Translations under genes and position numbers: made by a program
Shown: positions 27,188 to 37,309 of the stretch, one piece after another
Numbering within the stretch: position 1 is the first letter of the stretch
Layout: each line of letters starts with the position of its first letter
Notes under the pieces: generated by a model
What the model was told of the DNA's origin: nothing
The model's database searches: none
What the model saw: only the letters and a program-made list of their open reading frames with translations
NCBI RefSeq assembly: GCF_014190915.1
Contig: NZ_JACHVU010000001.1
Span: forward strand, 496,001-560,000
Direction of reading: 5' to 3'
Origin: Mycolicibacterium iranicum
GTDB taxonomy: Bacteria; Actinomycetota; Actinomycetes; Mycobacteriales; Mycobacteriaceae
Length of the DNA: 64,000 nt

Positions 27188-28675
27188 TCAGCGCTTGGCG
27201 CGCTGGCGGATGCGGGTGGTGAGCTCTTTGACGTGGTCGAAAACTTCACGCCGCTCGGCCATTTCGGCGCGTATCTTCTTCTCGGCGTACATCACCGTGG
27301 TGTGATCGCGCCCGAAGGCCTGGCCGATCTTGGGCAGTGACAGATCGGTGAGCTCCCGGCACAGGTACATCGCGATCTGGCGGGACTGCGCGAGCGCGCG
27401 GGTCTTACCCGGGCCACGGAGCTCGTCGACGCTGGTCTCGAAGTACTCCGCGGTCGCGGCCATGATGGCGGCGGTGCTGATCTGCATCGTGGTGGGATCG
27501 GAGATCAGATCGCGCAGCACGATCTCGGCCAGCGACTTGTCGATCGAGGTCTTGTTCAGCGACGCGAACGCCGTGACGCGGATCAGCGCACCCTCGAGCT
27601 CGCGGATGTTGCGCTCGATCCGGCTCGCGATGAGTTCGAGGACGTCATCGGGCACGTCCAGGCGATCCATCTGAGCCTTCTTGCGCAGGATGGCAATTCG
27701 GGTCTCGAGCTCCGGCGGCTGGACATCGGTGATGAGACCCCACTCGAACCGGGTGCGCAGGCGGTCCTCGAGCGTGGCGAGCTGCTTGGGCGGCCGGTCC
27801 GAGGAGATCACGATCTGCTTGTTCGCGTTGTGCAGCGTGTTGAACGTGTGGAAGAACTCTTCCTGGATGCCGTCTTTGCCCTCGATGAACTGAATGTCAT
27901 CGACGAGGAGCACGTCGATATCGCGGTAGGTCCGCTTGAACGACGCCCGGCGGTCGTCGCGCAGCGAGTTGATGAAGTCGTTGGTGAATTCCTCGGTCGA
28001 CACGTACTTCACGCGCATGCCGGGGAACAGCCGCTGCGCGTAGTTGCCGGCGGCGTGCAGCAGATGGGTCTTGCCGAGGCCGGACTCACCCCAGATGAAC
28101 AACGGGTTGTACGCGCGGGCCGGCGCCTCGGCGATGGCCAGCGACGCCGCGTGCGCGAACCGGTTCGACGCGCCGATGACGAACGTGTCGAACGTGTAGC
28201 GCCGGTTGAGGTTGATCGAGGTGCTGTCGTCGTCGACCGCGGTCCTGGCCCGGTTGAAGTACGTCGGCCAGCTCTCCTCGGCGCTGGCGCGCGCGGCGAG
28301 ATCGTCGTCGACGTCGTCATCGTCGGATTCCGCGGGCGCCACCGGGGGAGCCGGGGTGGACGCGGCGTGATCGGGGTTGTCGGAGACCGGGTCGGCGATC
28401 CGCACGCCGAGTTCCACGCGTTGGCCGAGCTGGCGGCTCAGGGCGGCGACGATGGGTTCGCGCAGATGACGCTCGATCTCGTTCTGGACGAAGGGTGTGG
28501 GCACCGAGAGCAACGCGAAGCCTTCGGTGATCACCAGCGGCCGCACGAGCTTCAGCCATGCCCGCTGCTGAGGCGTCAGTGAACCGTTGCCGGTGCCGCC
28601 GGCGCCGTTGAGTTCGGTGACTACGTTGTTCCAGATCGCAACAAAAGGTGGATCGGGGTCAGTGGTCAACGACAC
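27188..28675 (-). CDS. dnaA: Chromosomal replication initiator protein DnaA
   Basis: A 495-residue initiator. Domain I is N-terminal ([11 protein letters not shown] to about residue 90), followed by an Asp-rich linker. The AAA+ domain has Walker A ([13 protein letters not shown]), Walker B ([11 protein letters not shown]) and sensor motifs, and domain IV has the DnaA-box-binding helix-turn-helix ([14 protein letters not shown]). The GTG at 28675 ([12 protein letters not shown]) has GAGGGGG just upstream; the open frame extends 11 codons further without similarity. Three DnaA boxes in the leader suggest autoregulation. Confidence 0.98.
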   Translation of the reverse strand: MSLTTDPDPPFVAIWNNVVTELNGAGGTGNGSLTPQQRAWLKLVRPLVITEGFALLSVPTPFVQNEIERHLREPIVAALSRQLGQRVELGVRIADPVSDNPDHAASTPAPPVAPAESDDDDVDDDLAARASAEESWPTYFNRARTAVDDDSTSINLNRRYTFDTFVIGASNRFAHAASLAIAEAPARAYNPLFIWGESGLGKTHLLHAAGNYAQRLFPGMRVKYVSTEEFTNDFINSLRDDRRASFKRTYRDIDVLLVDDIQFIEGKDGIQEEFFHTFNTLHNANKQIVISSDRPPKQLATLEDRLRTRFEWGLITDVQPPELETRIAILRKKAQMDRLDVPDDVLELIASRIERNIRELEGALIRVTAFASLNKTSIDKSLAEIVLRDLISDPTTMQISTAAIMAATAEYFETSVDELRGPGKTRALAQSRQIAMYLCRELTDLSLPKIGQAFGRDHTTVMYAEKKIRAEMAERREVFDHVKELTTRIRQRAKR

Positions 28676-28723
28676 GTACCCCCTCGCGGTCCCAGCAGGG
28701 ACGACCAAGAGAACGAGAACGAA

Positions 28724-28756
28724 CTGTCCACAAAGTTATCCACAGGTTGTGGAAAG
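28724..28756. promoter_or_regulatory. dnaA: Cluster of three DnaA boxes in the dnaA leader
   Basis: CTGTCCACA at 28724-28732 and the perfect TTATCCACA at 28736-28744 are followed by an inverse near-match, TGTGGAAAG, at 28748-28756. All lie within 33 bases, some 50-80 bases upstream of the dnaA start codon. Binding of DnaA here would repress its own gene (inference from dnaA regulation in other bacteria). Confidence 0.7.
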
Positions 28757-28902
28757 AGGACACTCGTCGCCGTTCGGTTGTCTACCGGCGGGGACACCTC
28801 GTGCCGGAGCTCATCACGGTTCATTCAGTGGGCTCGCGACGAAGTGTGGGCGTCCTCGCTTCGTTGTCTTTCGCCGATCCGGCGTGGAATCGGCATTGCC
28901 AG

Positions 28903-28931
28903 AAGCTAACAGTTTTCTCTCCGAGTGCCAA
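28903..28931 (-). promoter_or_regulatory. dnaA: Candidate SigA-type promoter of dnaA
   Basis: On the minus strand, TTGGCA (28931-28926) is separated by 17 bases from TAGCTT (28908-28903), fitting a housekeeping promoter with TANNNT -10. It would give a leader of roughly 220 nt that runs through the DnaA boxes. Confidence 0.4.
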
Positions 28932-29071
28932 CAGTTCTGCAACATTCCCGGGGGGTGGAATCTGGCGTGGCGCAATCGTTCCAGATGAACGTGACTGCTG
29001 TGATTACTGAGATGGCTCCGAGGCCACGTCACGGCTGGTGGGTGGCCGCCGGAGGCTGCCCCGGAGCAGGT

Positions 29072-29100
29072 TTGACCCAGCGAAATCTCGTCAGTACCCT
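29072..29100 (+). promoter_or_regulatory. rpmH: Candidate SigA-type promoter of rpmH-rnpA-yidD-yidC
   Basis: TTGACC (29072-29077), a 17-base spacer and TACCCT (29095-29100) match a housekeeping promoter on the plus strand. The transcript would have a leader of about 165 nt before rpmH. Confidence 0.5.
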
Positions 29101-29270
29101 CGAACAGTCGCCCGCACGTGGTGATACGGCTGCGACCGGCCCCTGCCGGGGACCGCGCCGGCTAGCTATGCAAGACCGATCGAGCTTACCAACGGCCGAC
29201 CGCGTCACGCCGCCATGGAACGTCATGGGGGTGTCGGGGTGGGGGCCAGACTCAACAAGGAGTGACTGCC

Positions 29271-29414
29271 GTGGCCAAGGGCAAGCGGACCTTCCAGCCC
29301 AACAACCGTCGCCGCGCCAAGGTGCACGGGTTCCGGCTGCGCATGCGCACCCGCGCAGGTCGTGCGATCGTCACGGCTCGGCGCGCTAAGGGCCGTCGTT
29401 CACTGACTGCGTGA
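29271..29414 (+). CDS. rpmH: 50S ribosomal protein L34
   Basis: A 47-residue, strongly basic ribosomal protein of the large subunit: GTG start, then [20 protein letters not shown] and a Lys/Arg-rich tail ending [14 protein letters not shown] lies 9 bases upstream. It is divergent from dnaA and 19 bases ahead of rnpA, the standard bacterial rpmH-rnpA arrangement. Sequence and position make the assignment secure. Confidence 0.97.
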   Translation: MAKGKRTFQPNNRRRAKVHGFRLRMRTRAGRAIVTARRAKGRRSLTA

Positions 29415-29433
29415 CGCGGTCGGGTCTGACGCG

Positions 29434-29793
29434 GTGCTTCCGGCACAGTTCCGGATGACGCGGTCGGCCGAGTTCGGTGCCACAGTCAGTCGAGGGGTGC
29501 GGGCAGCCCAGCCCGACCTGGTTTTGTACACACTGCGATCTGATGACACCGGTGTCCCCGGACCCCGAATCGGCCTGATCGTTTCCAAAGCCGTCGGCAA
29601 TGCCGTACAGCGACATCACGTGTCGCGCCGGCTACGTCATGCCGCCCGGGCGATCCTCGATGATCTCGACCCTGCGGAACGCGTGGTGATCCGCGCCCTG
29701 CCGCGCAGCCGCGACGCGATCTCGCCTCGGCTTGAGCAGGAACTGCGCACCGCGCTGCAGCGCATCAGGGCCCGCGCCGGAGCGTCGGCGTGA
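29434..29793 (+). CDS. rnpA: Ribonuclease P protein component
   Basis: A 119-residue basic protein that binds the catalytic RNA of RNase P and matures tRNA 5' ends. Conserved blocks are the N-terminal [30 protein letters not shown] and the RNA-binding helix [10 protein letters not shown], which varies from the canonical RNxxKRxxRE as other mycobacteria do. The GTG start at 29434 lies 19 bases after rpmH. The stop overlaps the yidD start by 4 bases (GTGA). Confidence 0.95.
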   Translation: MLPAQFRMTRSAEFGATVSRGVRAAQPDLVLYTLRSDDTGVPGPRIGLIVSKAVGNAVQRHHVSRRLRHAARAILDDLDPAERVVIRALPRSRDAISPRLEQELRTALQRIRARAGASA

Positions 29794-30167
29794 CCGGCCG
29801 GTCCCGCGCGGCGCGGGCGCTGATCTCCCTGATTCAGCTCTATCGCCACACCATCTCTCCACTGCGACTGCCCACCTGCCGGTTCACACCGACCTGCAGT
29901 CAGTACGCCGTCGAGGCGCTCACCGAGTTCGGACTCTTCCGGGGCAGCTGGCTGGCCCTGGTGCGCCTGCTCAAATGCGGCCCATGGCATAACGGAGGGT
30001 GGGATCCGATCCCCGATCGCGAAAGTCACAGTGACGCAACGGCGGGCAGTGCCCCCGAGGCCGCCGAGGCCCCTGAGGCCCTCGACCTCGCCGCTGACGT
30101 CGAAGCCACAGCCGAACACCGGGACAGCCCGGTGCAGCAAGGGAAGAAGCATTCGAGTGTCGTTTAA
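29790..30167 (+). CDS. yidD: Membrane protein insertion efficiency factor YidD
   Basis: A 125-residue protein whose first 75 residues are the YidD domain: an amphipathic membrane-binding N-terminus, [17 protein letters not shown] with conserved cysteines, and [13 protein letters not shown]. It aids YidC-dependent insertion. The last 45 residues are an acidic Ala/Glu-rich extension without family similarity. The GTG start overlaps the rnpA stop and the stop overlaps the yidC start by 11 bases, so rnpA-yidD-yidC are coupled. Confidence 0.93.
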   Translation: MTGRSRAARALISLIQLYRHTISPLRLPTCRFTPTCSQYAVEALTEFGLFRGSWLALVRLLKCGPWHNGGWDPIPDRESHSDATAGSAPEAAEAPEALDLAADVEATAEHRDSPVQQGKKHSSVV

Positions 30168-31308
30168 CTGGTTCAGCCTCGACATCATCTATTACCCGGT
30201 GTCGGCGATCATGTGGGTTTGGTACAAGGCCTTCGCGTTCCTGATCGGCCTGATCCCCGGGGTCGACGGTCCGTCGAACTTCTTCGCCTGGGCGCTGTCG
30301 GTGATGTTCCTGGTCTTCACCCTGCGTGCCATCCTCTACAAGCCGTTCGTGCGACAGATCCGCACCACCCGGCAGATGCAGGAACTGCAGCCGCAGATCA
30401 AGGCGCTGCAGAAGAAGTACGGCAAGGACCGCCAGCGGATGGCGCTGGAGATGCAGAAGCTGCAGCGCGAACACGGCTTCAACCCGATCCTCGGCTGCCT
30501 GCCGATGCTGGCGCAGATCCCGGTGTTCCTCGGTCTGTATCACGTGCTGATGTCCTTCAACCGGACCCAGACCGGCATCGGCCGGCTCGGGCTGTCGGTG
30601 GAGGAGAACAAGCAGCTGCCCAACTACTTCTTCAGCGCCACCGACGTCGGTCACTTCCTCGATGCCAATCTGTTCGGCGCCCCGCTCGGCGCGACGATGA
30701 TCCAGCAGCACGGCCTCGACGCGTTCACGGAGTTCAACCGGCTGTCGGTGGTCCTGGTGGGCCTGCCCGTGATGCTGCTCGCCGGCGTCGCCACGTACTT
30801 CAACAGTCGCGCATCGGTGGCCCGGCAGAGTCCCGAGGCCGCGGCGAATCCGCAGACCGCGATGATGAACAAGCTTGCGCTGTACGTCTTCCCGCTCGGC
30901 GTCGTGGTCGGCGGTCCGTTCCTCCCGCTGGCGATCATCCTGTACTGGTTCGCCAACAACATCTGGACCTTCGGTCAGCAGCACTACGTGTTCGGGATGA
31001 TCGAGAAGGAAGAGGAGCAGAAGAAGCAGGAGGCCATCGAGCGCCGCGCCGCGAACGCGCCGGCGCCGGGCGCCAAGCCGAGCCGGAAGAAGAGGGCGGC
31101 CGGGTCCGTCGTCGAGGGTGCTCCGATCGGTGAGGCTGACTCCGCTGCGACGGCCCAGGAGATCACGGAGTCCTCGGGCGACGAGGGCGACGACACGGTG
31201 GTGGGATCCAAGGCACCTACCCAGAGTCCGTCCAAACCCGCTGCGCAGAACGGGGCGCCGAACCGCACCCCGAAACCTGGCGCGCGACCCAAGAAGAAGA
31301 AGCGTTGA
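30157..31308 (+). CDS. yidC: Membrane protein insertase YidC (Oxa1 family)
   Basis: A 383-residue insertase with five predicted membrane segments and the Oxa1 core. It shows [17 protein letters not shown], the coiled hairpin [37 protein letters not shown] and the final [13 protein letters not shown]. It places membrane proteins in the bilayer, alone or with SecYEG. The C-terminal 90 residues are charged and disordered and end in KKKKR, which is common in mycobacteria and may contact ribosomes. The GTG at 30157 follows a GGAAG site; it sits inside the end of yidD. Confidence 0.95.
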   Translation: MSFNWFSLDIIYYPVSAIMWVWYKAFAFLIGLIPGVDGPSNFFAWALSVMFLVFTLRAILYKPFVRQIRTTRQMQELQPQIKALQKKYGKDRQRMALEMQKLQREHGFNPILGCLPMLAQIPVFLGLYHVLMSFNRTQTGIGRLGLSVEENKQLPNYFFSATDVGHFLDANLFGAPLGATMIQQHGLDAFTEFNRLSVVLVGLPVMLLAGVATYFNSRASVARQSPEAAANPQTAMMNKLALYVFPLGVVVGGPFLPLAIILYWFANNIWTFGQQHYVFGMIEKEEEQKKQEAIERRAANAPAPGAKPSRKKRAAGSVVEGAPIGEADSAATAQEITESSGDEGDDTVVGSKAPTQSPSKPAAQNGAPNRTPKPGARPKKKKR

Positions 31309-31344
31309 TACGCGGGTGACCGCGGACAAGAGAGAGGTGTAGCA

Positions 31345-31974
31345 ATGACTGAAGTTGAAGACGGGACCAACGGCACGGCACCGGCGCCCGAGGCGTCGTC
31401 CGCGGTCGACGACGGCGCGACCGCTGCGGCGACCACCGACGCTGACGAATCGGCCGCGGACGATGGTGAAGACACCGTCGCCGCGGAGGGCAACGGTGGA
31501 ACCGAGGACCTCGAAGAGAAGTTGGTCGCCGAAGGAGAGATCGCCGGCGATTACCTCGAGGAGCTTCTCGATCTGCTCGATTTCGACGGTGACATCGACC
31601 TGGACGTCGAGGGGGACCGGGCGATCGTCAGCATCGATGGCGGCACCGACCTGAACAAGCTCGTGGGCCGCAAGGGTGAGGTCCTGGACGCACTGCAGGA
31701 GCTGACCCGGTTGGCGGTGCACCAGAAGACCGGCGAGCGCAGCCGCCTGATGCTGGACATCGCGCAGTGGCGCCGCCGCCGCCGTGATGAGCTGGCCGCG
31801 CTGGGGGAGAAGGTGGCTCAGCGCGTGTTGCAGAGCGGTGAGCGCGAAGAGCTGTCCCCGATGACGCCGTTCGAGCGCAAGATCGTGCACGACGCCGTGG
31901 CGGGTATCTCGGGCGTGCACAGCGAAAGCGAGGGCGTCGAGCCCTCGCGCCGAGTCGTCGTCCTCATCGACTGA
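31345..31974 (+). CDS. jag: KH/R3H RNA-binding protein Jag (KhpB)
   Basis: A 209-residue RNA-binding protein. An acidic disordered N-terminal third (to about residue 55) precedes a KH domain (about 60-135, with GGTDLNKLVGRKGEVLDALQ) and an R3H domain (about 140-209, with PMTPFERKIVHDAV). KhpB proteins act with KhpA in RNA chaperoning and in coordinating wall growth in other Gram-positives. The ATG at 31345 follows AGAGAGGTG. It is the last gene of the rpmH cluster before rsmG and parAB. Confidence 0.92.
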   Translation: MTEVEDGTNGTAPAPEASSAVDDGATAAATTDADESAADDGEDTVAAEGNGGTEDLEEKLVAEGEIAGDYLEELLDLLDFDGDIDLDVEGDRAIVSIDGGTDLNKLVGRKGEVLDALQELTRLAVHQKTGERSRLMLDIAQWRRRRRDELAALGEKVAQRVLQSGEREELSPMTPFERKIVHDAVAGISGVHSESEGVEPSRRVVVLID

Positions 31975-32735
<761 letters not shown>

Positions 32736-32736
<1 letters not shown>

Positions 32737-33689
32737 TGGCCGGCGAACCCGACGTGTCCCGCAGCGCTGAGCCGTTGCCCGCTGCCGATGTTTCACGTGA
32801 AACGTGGAACTCTCAGAACGTCGATACGCCGATCGGCGCGGAGGCGGAACGTGCCGTCCGCCTGATGCAGGCCGCCGTCCAGGGACAGTTGCCCCGGCCC
32901 GAACACCAACGGGTCTTCACCATCGCCAACCAGAAGGGCGGTGTCGGTAAGACGACCACCGCAGTGAACATCGCTGCGGCGCTCGCCCTGCAGGGGTTGC
33001 GCACGCTTGTCATCGACCTCGACCCGCAGGGCAATGCCAGTACTGCGCTCGGTATCGAACACCGGCCCGGAACGCCGTCGTCCTACGAAGTCCTCATCGG
33101 AGAGATCTCCGTCGAGACTGCGTTGCAACGCAGCCCGCACAATGAACGCCTGTACTGCATTCCTGCCACCATCGACCTGGCCGGCGCCGAGATCGAATTG
33201 GTCAGCATGGTCGCCCGCGAGGGACGGCTTCGCACCGCGCTCGCGGAGCTCAAGGACTACGACTTCGACTACGTCTTCATCGACTGCCCGCCCTCGCTGG
33301 GGCTGCTCACCATCAACGCACTCGTCGCCGCGCCGGAGGTGTTGATCCCGATCCAGTGCGAGTATTACGCCCTGGAGGGCGTCGGTCAGTTGCTCCGCAA
33401 TATCGAGATGGTCAAAGCCCACCTCAACCCGGCGCTGGACGTGACGACCGTCGTGCTGACGATGTATGACGGACGGACCAAGCTCGCCGATCAAGTGGCA
33501 ATGGACGTCCGCGAGCACTTTGGGGACAAGGTGCTGCGCACCGTGATTCCGCGCAGCGTGAAGGTGTCCGAGGCACCCGGTTACGGGATGACGATCATCA
33601 ATTACGACCCGGGTTCCCGCGGGGCGATGAGCTATCTGGATGCGAGTCGCGAGCTCGCCCTCCGCGGCCGACCGGCCCAGAGTCGATGA
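32736..33689 (+). CDS. parA: Chromosome partitioning ATPase ParA (Soj)
   Basis: A 317-residue Walker-type ATPase that segregates newly copied origins together with ParB. It has a deviant Walker A ([14 protein letters not shown]), [16 protein letters not shown] and the C-terminal [12 protein letters not shown]. The ATG at 32736 follows AGGAG and overlaps the rsmG stop. The N-terminal 65 residues are a mycobacterial extension containing VSRET, which is encoded by parS site 2. It is followed by parB after 43 bases. Confidence 0.96.
32789..32804. promoter_or_regulatory. parS centromere site 2 (15/16)
   Basis: TGTTTCACGTGAAACG differs from the consensus only at the last base. It lies inside the parA coding region, where it encodes part of D-VSRET, and 729 bases from site 1. 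Confidence 0.92.
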
Positions 33690-33732
33690 ACCACCGGGCA
33701 ATGAAAGCCCCGGCCGAAGGAGGAACGGCGCG

Positions 33733-34734
33733 ATGAGCAAGCCGACCAGCAAGCGCAGTGGCCTCGGACGGGGGCTGGCATCGCTGATCCCGACGGGTCC
33801 CGCGGAGAGCGGGCAGCCGGCCACCCTGGGACCGAAGATGGGTGGTGCCGCTGCCGACGTTCTCCTGGGCGGCGCACCGTCGCCGGCGCCCCCCGACGAG
33901 GCGACGAACCCCGCCGGCGCGGTGTACCGAGAGATCCCGCCGTCGCAGATCGACCCGAACCCCCGCCAGCCGCGACAGGTCTTCGACGAGGAGGCGCTGG
34001 CCGAGCTGGTCCACTCCATCCGCGAGTTCGGGTTGATGCAGCCGATCGTGGTACGCGCGACCCCGGGCGAGGCCGGTGCCACACCGCGCTATCAGCTCGT
34101 GATGGGGGAGCGGCGGTGGCGGGCTGCACAGGTCGCGGGAGTCGCGTCGATCCCGGCGATCGTGCGGGAGACGTCCGACGACAGCATGCTGCGCGATGCT
34201 CTGCTGGAGAACATCCACCGCGCTCAACTGAACCCGTTGGAAGAGGCCGCCGCCTATCAGCAGCTGCTCGAAGAGTTCGGTGTCACCCACGATGAACTGG
34301 CATCGCGGATCGGACGATCGCGGCCACTGATCACCAACATGATCCGGCTGCTGCGTCTGCCCATCGCCGTCCAGCGTCGGGTCGCGGCCGGTGTCCTCTC
34401 GGCGGGGCACGCCCGCGCCCTGTTGTCGCTCGACGCCGGGCCCGAGGCGCAGGAGGAGCTGGCCGCACGGATCGTGGCCGAGGGTCTGTCGGTGCGAGCC
34501 ACCGAAGAGGCCGTCACCCTGGCCAACCGCAACGGCGACGCGCCTCCCGCCGCGCCTCGCCGCAAGCCGATCCAGATGCCCGGCCTGCAGGATGTCGCCG
34601 AGCAGCTCTCGACAGCGTTCGATACCCGCGTCACGGTCAGCCTCGGGAAACGCAAGGGCAAGATCGTGGTCGAGTTCGGCTCCGTGGACGATTTGCAGCG
34701 AATTGTGGAGTTGATGAACGCGTCGCAGCAGTGA
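33733..34734 (+). CDS. parB: Chromosome partitioning protein ParB (Spo0J)
   Basis: A 333-residue parS-binding CTP-dependent clamp. The N-terminal tail [11 protein letters not shown] interacts with ParA, and the CTP-binding/arginine-rich box GERRWRAAQ is intact. The helix-turn-helix DNA-binding region spans [21 protein letters not shown], and a C-terminal dimerisation domain ends [17 protein letters not shown] lies 8 bases before the ATG at 33733; the open frame from 33640 is antiphase to parA. Both parS sites are within 1.7 kb upstream. Confidence 0.96.
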   Translation: MSKPTSKRSGLGRGLASLIPTGPAESGQPATLGPKMGGAAADVLLGGAPSPAPPDEATNPAGAVYREIPPSQIDPNPRQPRQVFDEEALAELVHSIREFGLMQPIVVRATPGEAGATPRYQLVMGERRWRAAQVAGVASIPAIVRETSDDSMLRDALLENIHRAQLNPLEEAAAYQQLLEEFGVTHDELASRIGRSRPLITNMIRLLRLPIAVQRRVAAGVLSAGHARALLSLDAGPEAQEELAARIVAEGLSVRATEEAVTLANRNGDAPPAAPRRKPIQMPGLQDVAEQLSTAFDTRVTVSLGKRKGKIVVEFGSVDDLQRIVELMNASQQ

Positions 34735-34951
34735 CCGGTCACACCGGGGAATTACGTCACTGTGACACAGAACCGGGGTCCGTAGGGCCGGCGGCCACGC
34801 TGTCGCGCAAAGGCATTGCCTCGCAGATGAATTCGTTTCAATGGCCGCAGATCCCCCGGATCGGACGTCAGATCGGGCCGGGGTGGACAACGCCTTCTAT
34901 CCTGGAGAGGACGCCGTCCCGTCGGGCGCGGCGGAAAGACCGGGGAGTGTA

Positions 34952-35701
34952 GTGTCCGCACGTATCACGCCGCTTCGGCTCGAGGCCTTCGAGCAGCTGC
35001 CCAAGCATGCACGGCGCTGTGTGTACTGGGAGGTCGACCCCGGCATCGTCGACGGTGGCGATCAGCTGTCCGACCCCGAGTTCGAAAAAGAAGCGTGGCT
35101 CTCGATGGTCATGCTCGAGTGGGGATCGTGCGGGCAGGTCGCCGTCGAGCGCCGAGCGACCGTCCTCGGAGACGAGCTGCTGTCGGACACGGACGACGAG
35201 CCCTGTCTGGGGTACGTGTTCTACGCCCCACCGCGATCGGTGCCGCGCGCCGGTCGATTTCCGACGGGCCCCGTCAGTGCCGACGCGGTTCTGCTGACCA
35301 CCTTGGGCGTCGAATCCGGAGCACAGGGTGCAGACCTGTCCCACACCTTGATCACCGCGGTCGTCGGTGATCTGGTGCGCCGCGGTGTGCGCGCGCTGGA
35401 AGCGTTCGGCCGCACCGCGGCGGCCGGTGAACTGTCCACGCTGCAGTCGTTGCCGCCAGATGTCCGTCCGGTGGTCGATGCGTTGGGTGATTGCTCGGTC
35501 GAGCAGTGCGTGCTGGACGCCGACCTTCTTCTGGACGCCGGGTTCGTCGTGGTGTCACAGCACACGTACTTTCCGCGGCTGCGGCTCGAGCTCGAACAGG
35601 GCCTGGGCTGGAAGGCCGGTGTGGAGGCTGCGCTGGAACGACTGCTGGAAGGCGCTCAGCTCGGGCAGCCGGTCGGCGCGGGCGCGAGCCCCTGCCGGTA
35701 G
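34952..35701 (+). CDS. GNAT-like protein of unknown function (Rv3916c equivalent)
   Basis: A 249-residue protein beginning VSARITPLRLEAFEQLPKH. It includes CVYWEVDP, FEKEAWLSMVMLEWGSCGQ and GYVFYAPP, a segment pattern typical of the mycobacterial Rv3916c group, often labelled GNAT-family acetyltransferase. The GTG at 34952 has GGGGAG upstream and agrees with the Mtb length; the open frame from 34841 adds 37 unrelated residues. It is convergent with cwlM (7-base gap). No substrate can be proposed. Confidence 0.8.
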   Translation: MSARITPLRLEAFEQLPKHARRCVYWEVDPGIVDGGDQLSDPEFEKEAWLSMVMLEWGSCGQVAVERRATVLGDELLSDTDDEPCLGYVFYAPPRSVPRAGRFPTGPVSADAVLLTTLGVESGAQGADLSHTLITAVVGDLVRRGVRALEAFGRTAAAGELSTLQSLPPDVRPVVDALGDCSVEQCVLDADLLLDAGFVVVSQHTYFPRLRLELEQGLGWKAGVEAALERLLEGAQLGQPVGAGASPCR

Positions 35702-35708
35702 GCCGGCG

Positions 35709-36896
35709 TCAGACGCGGCGGGCCTGCTCGACGGACAGCTCGTGGGCGAGAAGCTCGGCGAAGGTGAAAGTTCCCGTGGGACGGTCGTTCTTCCCCAGGA
35801 GGTAAAGCCGCTTCACGGCCGCCAGGATGCCCTCGGCCAGCGCGTCACGCGACGCCGGCGAGACGAGCGTGGCGCGGTCGTTCGGATTGGTGATGTAGCC
35901 GACGTCGACCTGAACGGTGGGCATCCGGGTCAGCCGGAGCAGGTCCCAGGTGCGGCCGTGCACGCGGCAGTCGCGTAACCCGGTGCGGGCCACCACTTCC
36001 CGCTGGATGAAGTCGGCGAGATTGCGCCCGATCGTGGACACCGAGCCGTGCGAATTGCCGAAGTGGAACGAGGCCACGCCGTTGGCTGCGGGGTTCGCCT
36101 GGGTGGCGCAGCGCAGGCTGATCATCATGTCGGCGCCGACGGTGTTGGCGGTCGCGGCGCGTTCTGCGTCGGTGGGGGAGGCGTTCACCGGGCGGGACAG
36201 GAAGGTCTCGATCCCGATGGCCGTCATCCGGCCCTCGAGACGACTGGCCAAGTCCCACAAGATGTCTGCCTCGCTGATCGGCCCCGACGGTCCGTTCAGG
36301 ATGACGCCGTGGTCGGCGCCGCCACGGCCCGGGTCGACGATGATCCGCTTGCCCGACAGCCGAGGGCCCGAGCTGCGCACCAGCTCCTCCTCGCGGATGG
36401 CGTGCGGAGACCCACCGGTGACCCGGGATCCCAGAAAGTACAGGGACCGCAACGTCTCCGGGCCACAAATCCCGTCGGGATACAAGCCGTACTCGCGCTG
36501 GTACGACGACAACGCGTTGTGGGTCTGGAGTCCGAAATGCCCGTCCACCAGCCCGGTGTAGAAGCCGAGGTCCTGCAGACGCGCCTGCAGCGTGGCGACA
36601 TCGTCGCCGTACATCGGTGCACCGAACTGGTGGTTCAGCGTGCGCGCGCCGAGGCGGTAGGACGCTTCCTTCAGCGCGCGATAGGTCGCCTCGCCGACGA
36701 CACCGTCGACCAGGAGACCCCGGTGCTGCTGAAAAGCCCGCACGCCGCGGTCGAGTTCGTCGTCGAACATGTCCGCCGCGTAGTGCTTACCGGTGGACAG
36801 GTCGTCGTCGGGGCTTTCGAGCATCCCCAGCGCCGCGAGAGCGGCCCTGATCTCGGCAACCGCACCCCCGCGGTCACCGCGACGCAGACTCGACAT
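35709..36896 (-). CDS. cwlM: CwlM, catalytically degenerate amidase that regulates MurA
   Basis: A 395-residue protein with two N-terminal peptidoglycan-binding modules (about residues 5-75 and 95-160) and a C-terminal amidase_3 fold. The usual zinc-binding histidine in DPGHGG is arginine here (VDPGRGGADHG), and the usual H in the SLHxN region is also lost (SLRCATQAN), so it should not hydrolyse peptidoglycan. There is no signal peptide, which agrees with a cytosolic regulator. In mycobacteria PknB phosphorylates a C-terminal threonine and CwlM then activates MurA; the RPTGTFTFAELL tail holding such threonines is present. The ATG at 36896 was preferred to a TTG two codons earlier. Confidence 0.94.
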   Translation of the reverse strand: MSSLRRGDRGGAVAEIRAALAALGMLESPDDDLSTGKHYAADMFDDELDRGVRAFQQHRGLLVDGVVGEATYRALKEASYRLGARTLNHQFGAPMYGDDVATLQARLQDLGFYTGLVDGHFGLQTHNALSSYQREYGLYPDGICGPETLRSLYFLGSRVTGGSPHAIREEELVRSSGPRLSGKRIIVDPGRGGADHGVILNGPSGPISEADILWDLASRLEGRMTAIGIETFLSRPVNASPTDAERAATANTVGADMMISLRCATQANPAANGVASFHFGNSHGSVSTIGRNLADFIQREVVARTGLRDCRVHGRTWDLLRLTRMPTVQVDVGYITNPNDRATLVSPASRDALAEGILAAVKRLYLLGKNDRPTGTFTFAELLAHELSVEQARRV

Positions 36897-36979
36897 AGGC
36901 AAGATTGTCTCAGACCGACAGGGGATTCGGGAAAACCCCAGGCAGTTGTCGGCAGCGCGATTCGCGGCGTTCGGGGTTG

Positions 36980-37309
36980 CTAGACGACGTCGCTGAGCTC
37001 ACGCAGGAGCGCGGCTTTGCCCTTGGCGCCGACGATTCGCTTCACCGGCTGACCGTCCTTGAACAGGATCATCGTCGGGATCGAGACGACCTGGAAGTCG
37101 CGCGCGGTGGCGGGATTCTCGTCGACGTCGATCTTCGCGACGGTGAGCGCACCGGCCTTCTCGGAGGCGATCTCTTCGAGCACCGGGGCGACCATCTTGC
37201 AGGGTCCGCACCAGGTCGCCCAGAAATCAACCAGGACAGGGGTTCCGCTGGACAACACGTCGTCGGAGAACGAATCGTCGGTCACCGTGACCGTGCTCGA
37301 ACCGCTCAT
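36980..37309 (-). CDS. trxA: Thioredoxin
   Basis: A 109-residue thioredoxin with the active site WCGPC in [15 protein letters not shown], the cis-proline loop SIPTMILF and the C-terminal [12 protein letters not shown]. It reduces protein disulfides and is itself reduced by the TrxB encoded just upstream. The ATG overlaps the trxB stop by 4 bases, so the pair is co-translated. It corresponds to the Mtb gene called trxC or trxA. Confidence 0.96.
   Translation of the reverse strand: MSGSSTVTVTDDSFSDDVLSSGTPVLVDFWATWCGPCKMVAPVLEEIASEKAGALTVAKIDVDENPATARDFQVVSIPTMILFKDGQPVKRIVGAKGKAALLRELSDVV

Larger units (their letters stand above)
28676..29270. promoter_or_regulatory. dnaA-rpmH divergent intergenic region
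   Basis: This 595-base gap between divergent dnaA and rpmH has no convincing gene. It holds the dnaA leader with three DnaA boxes (28724-28756), a candidate dnaA promoter (28903-28931) and a candidate rpmH promoter (29072-29100). Short open frames here lack ribosome-binding sites and family similarity. Confidence 0.7.

Noticed and set aside
26550..27250. Several short open frames in the dnaA-dnaN gap
   Set aside because: They overlap each other on both strands, lack ribosome-binding sites and lie in the origin; none resembles a known family.
28814..29032. A 72-codon minus-strand frame upstream of dnaA
   Set aside because: No ribosome-binding site, no similarity, and it overlaps the probable dnaA promoter.
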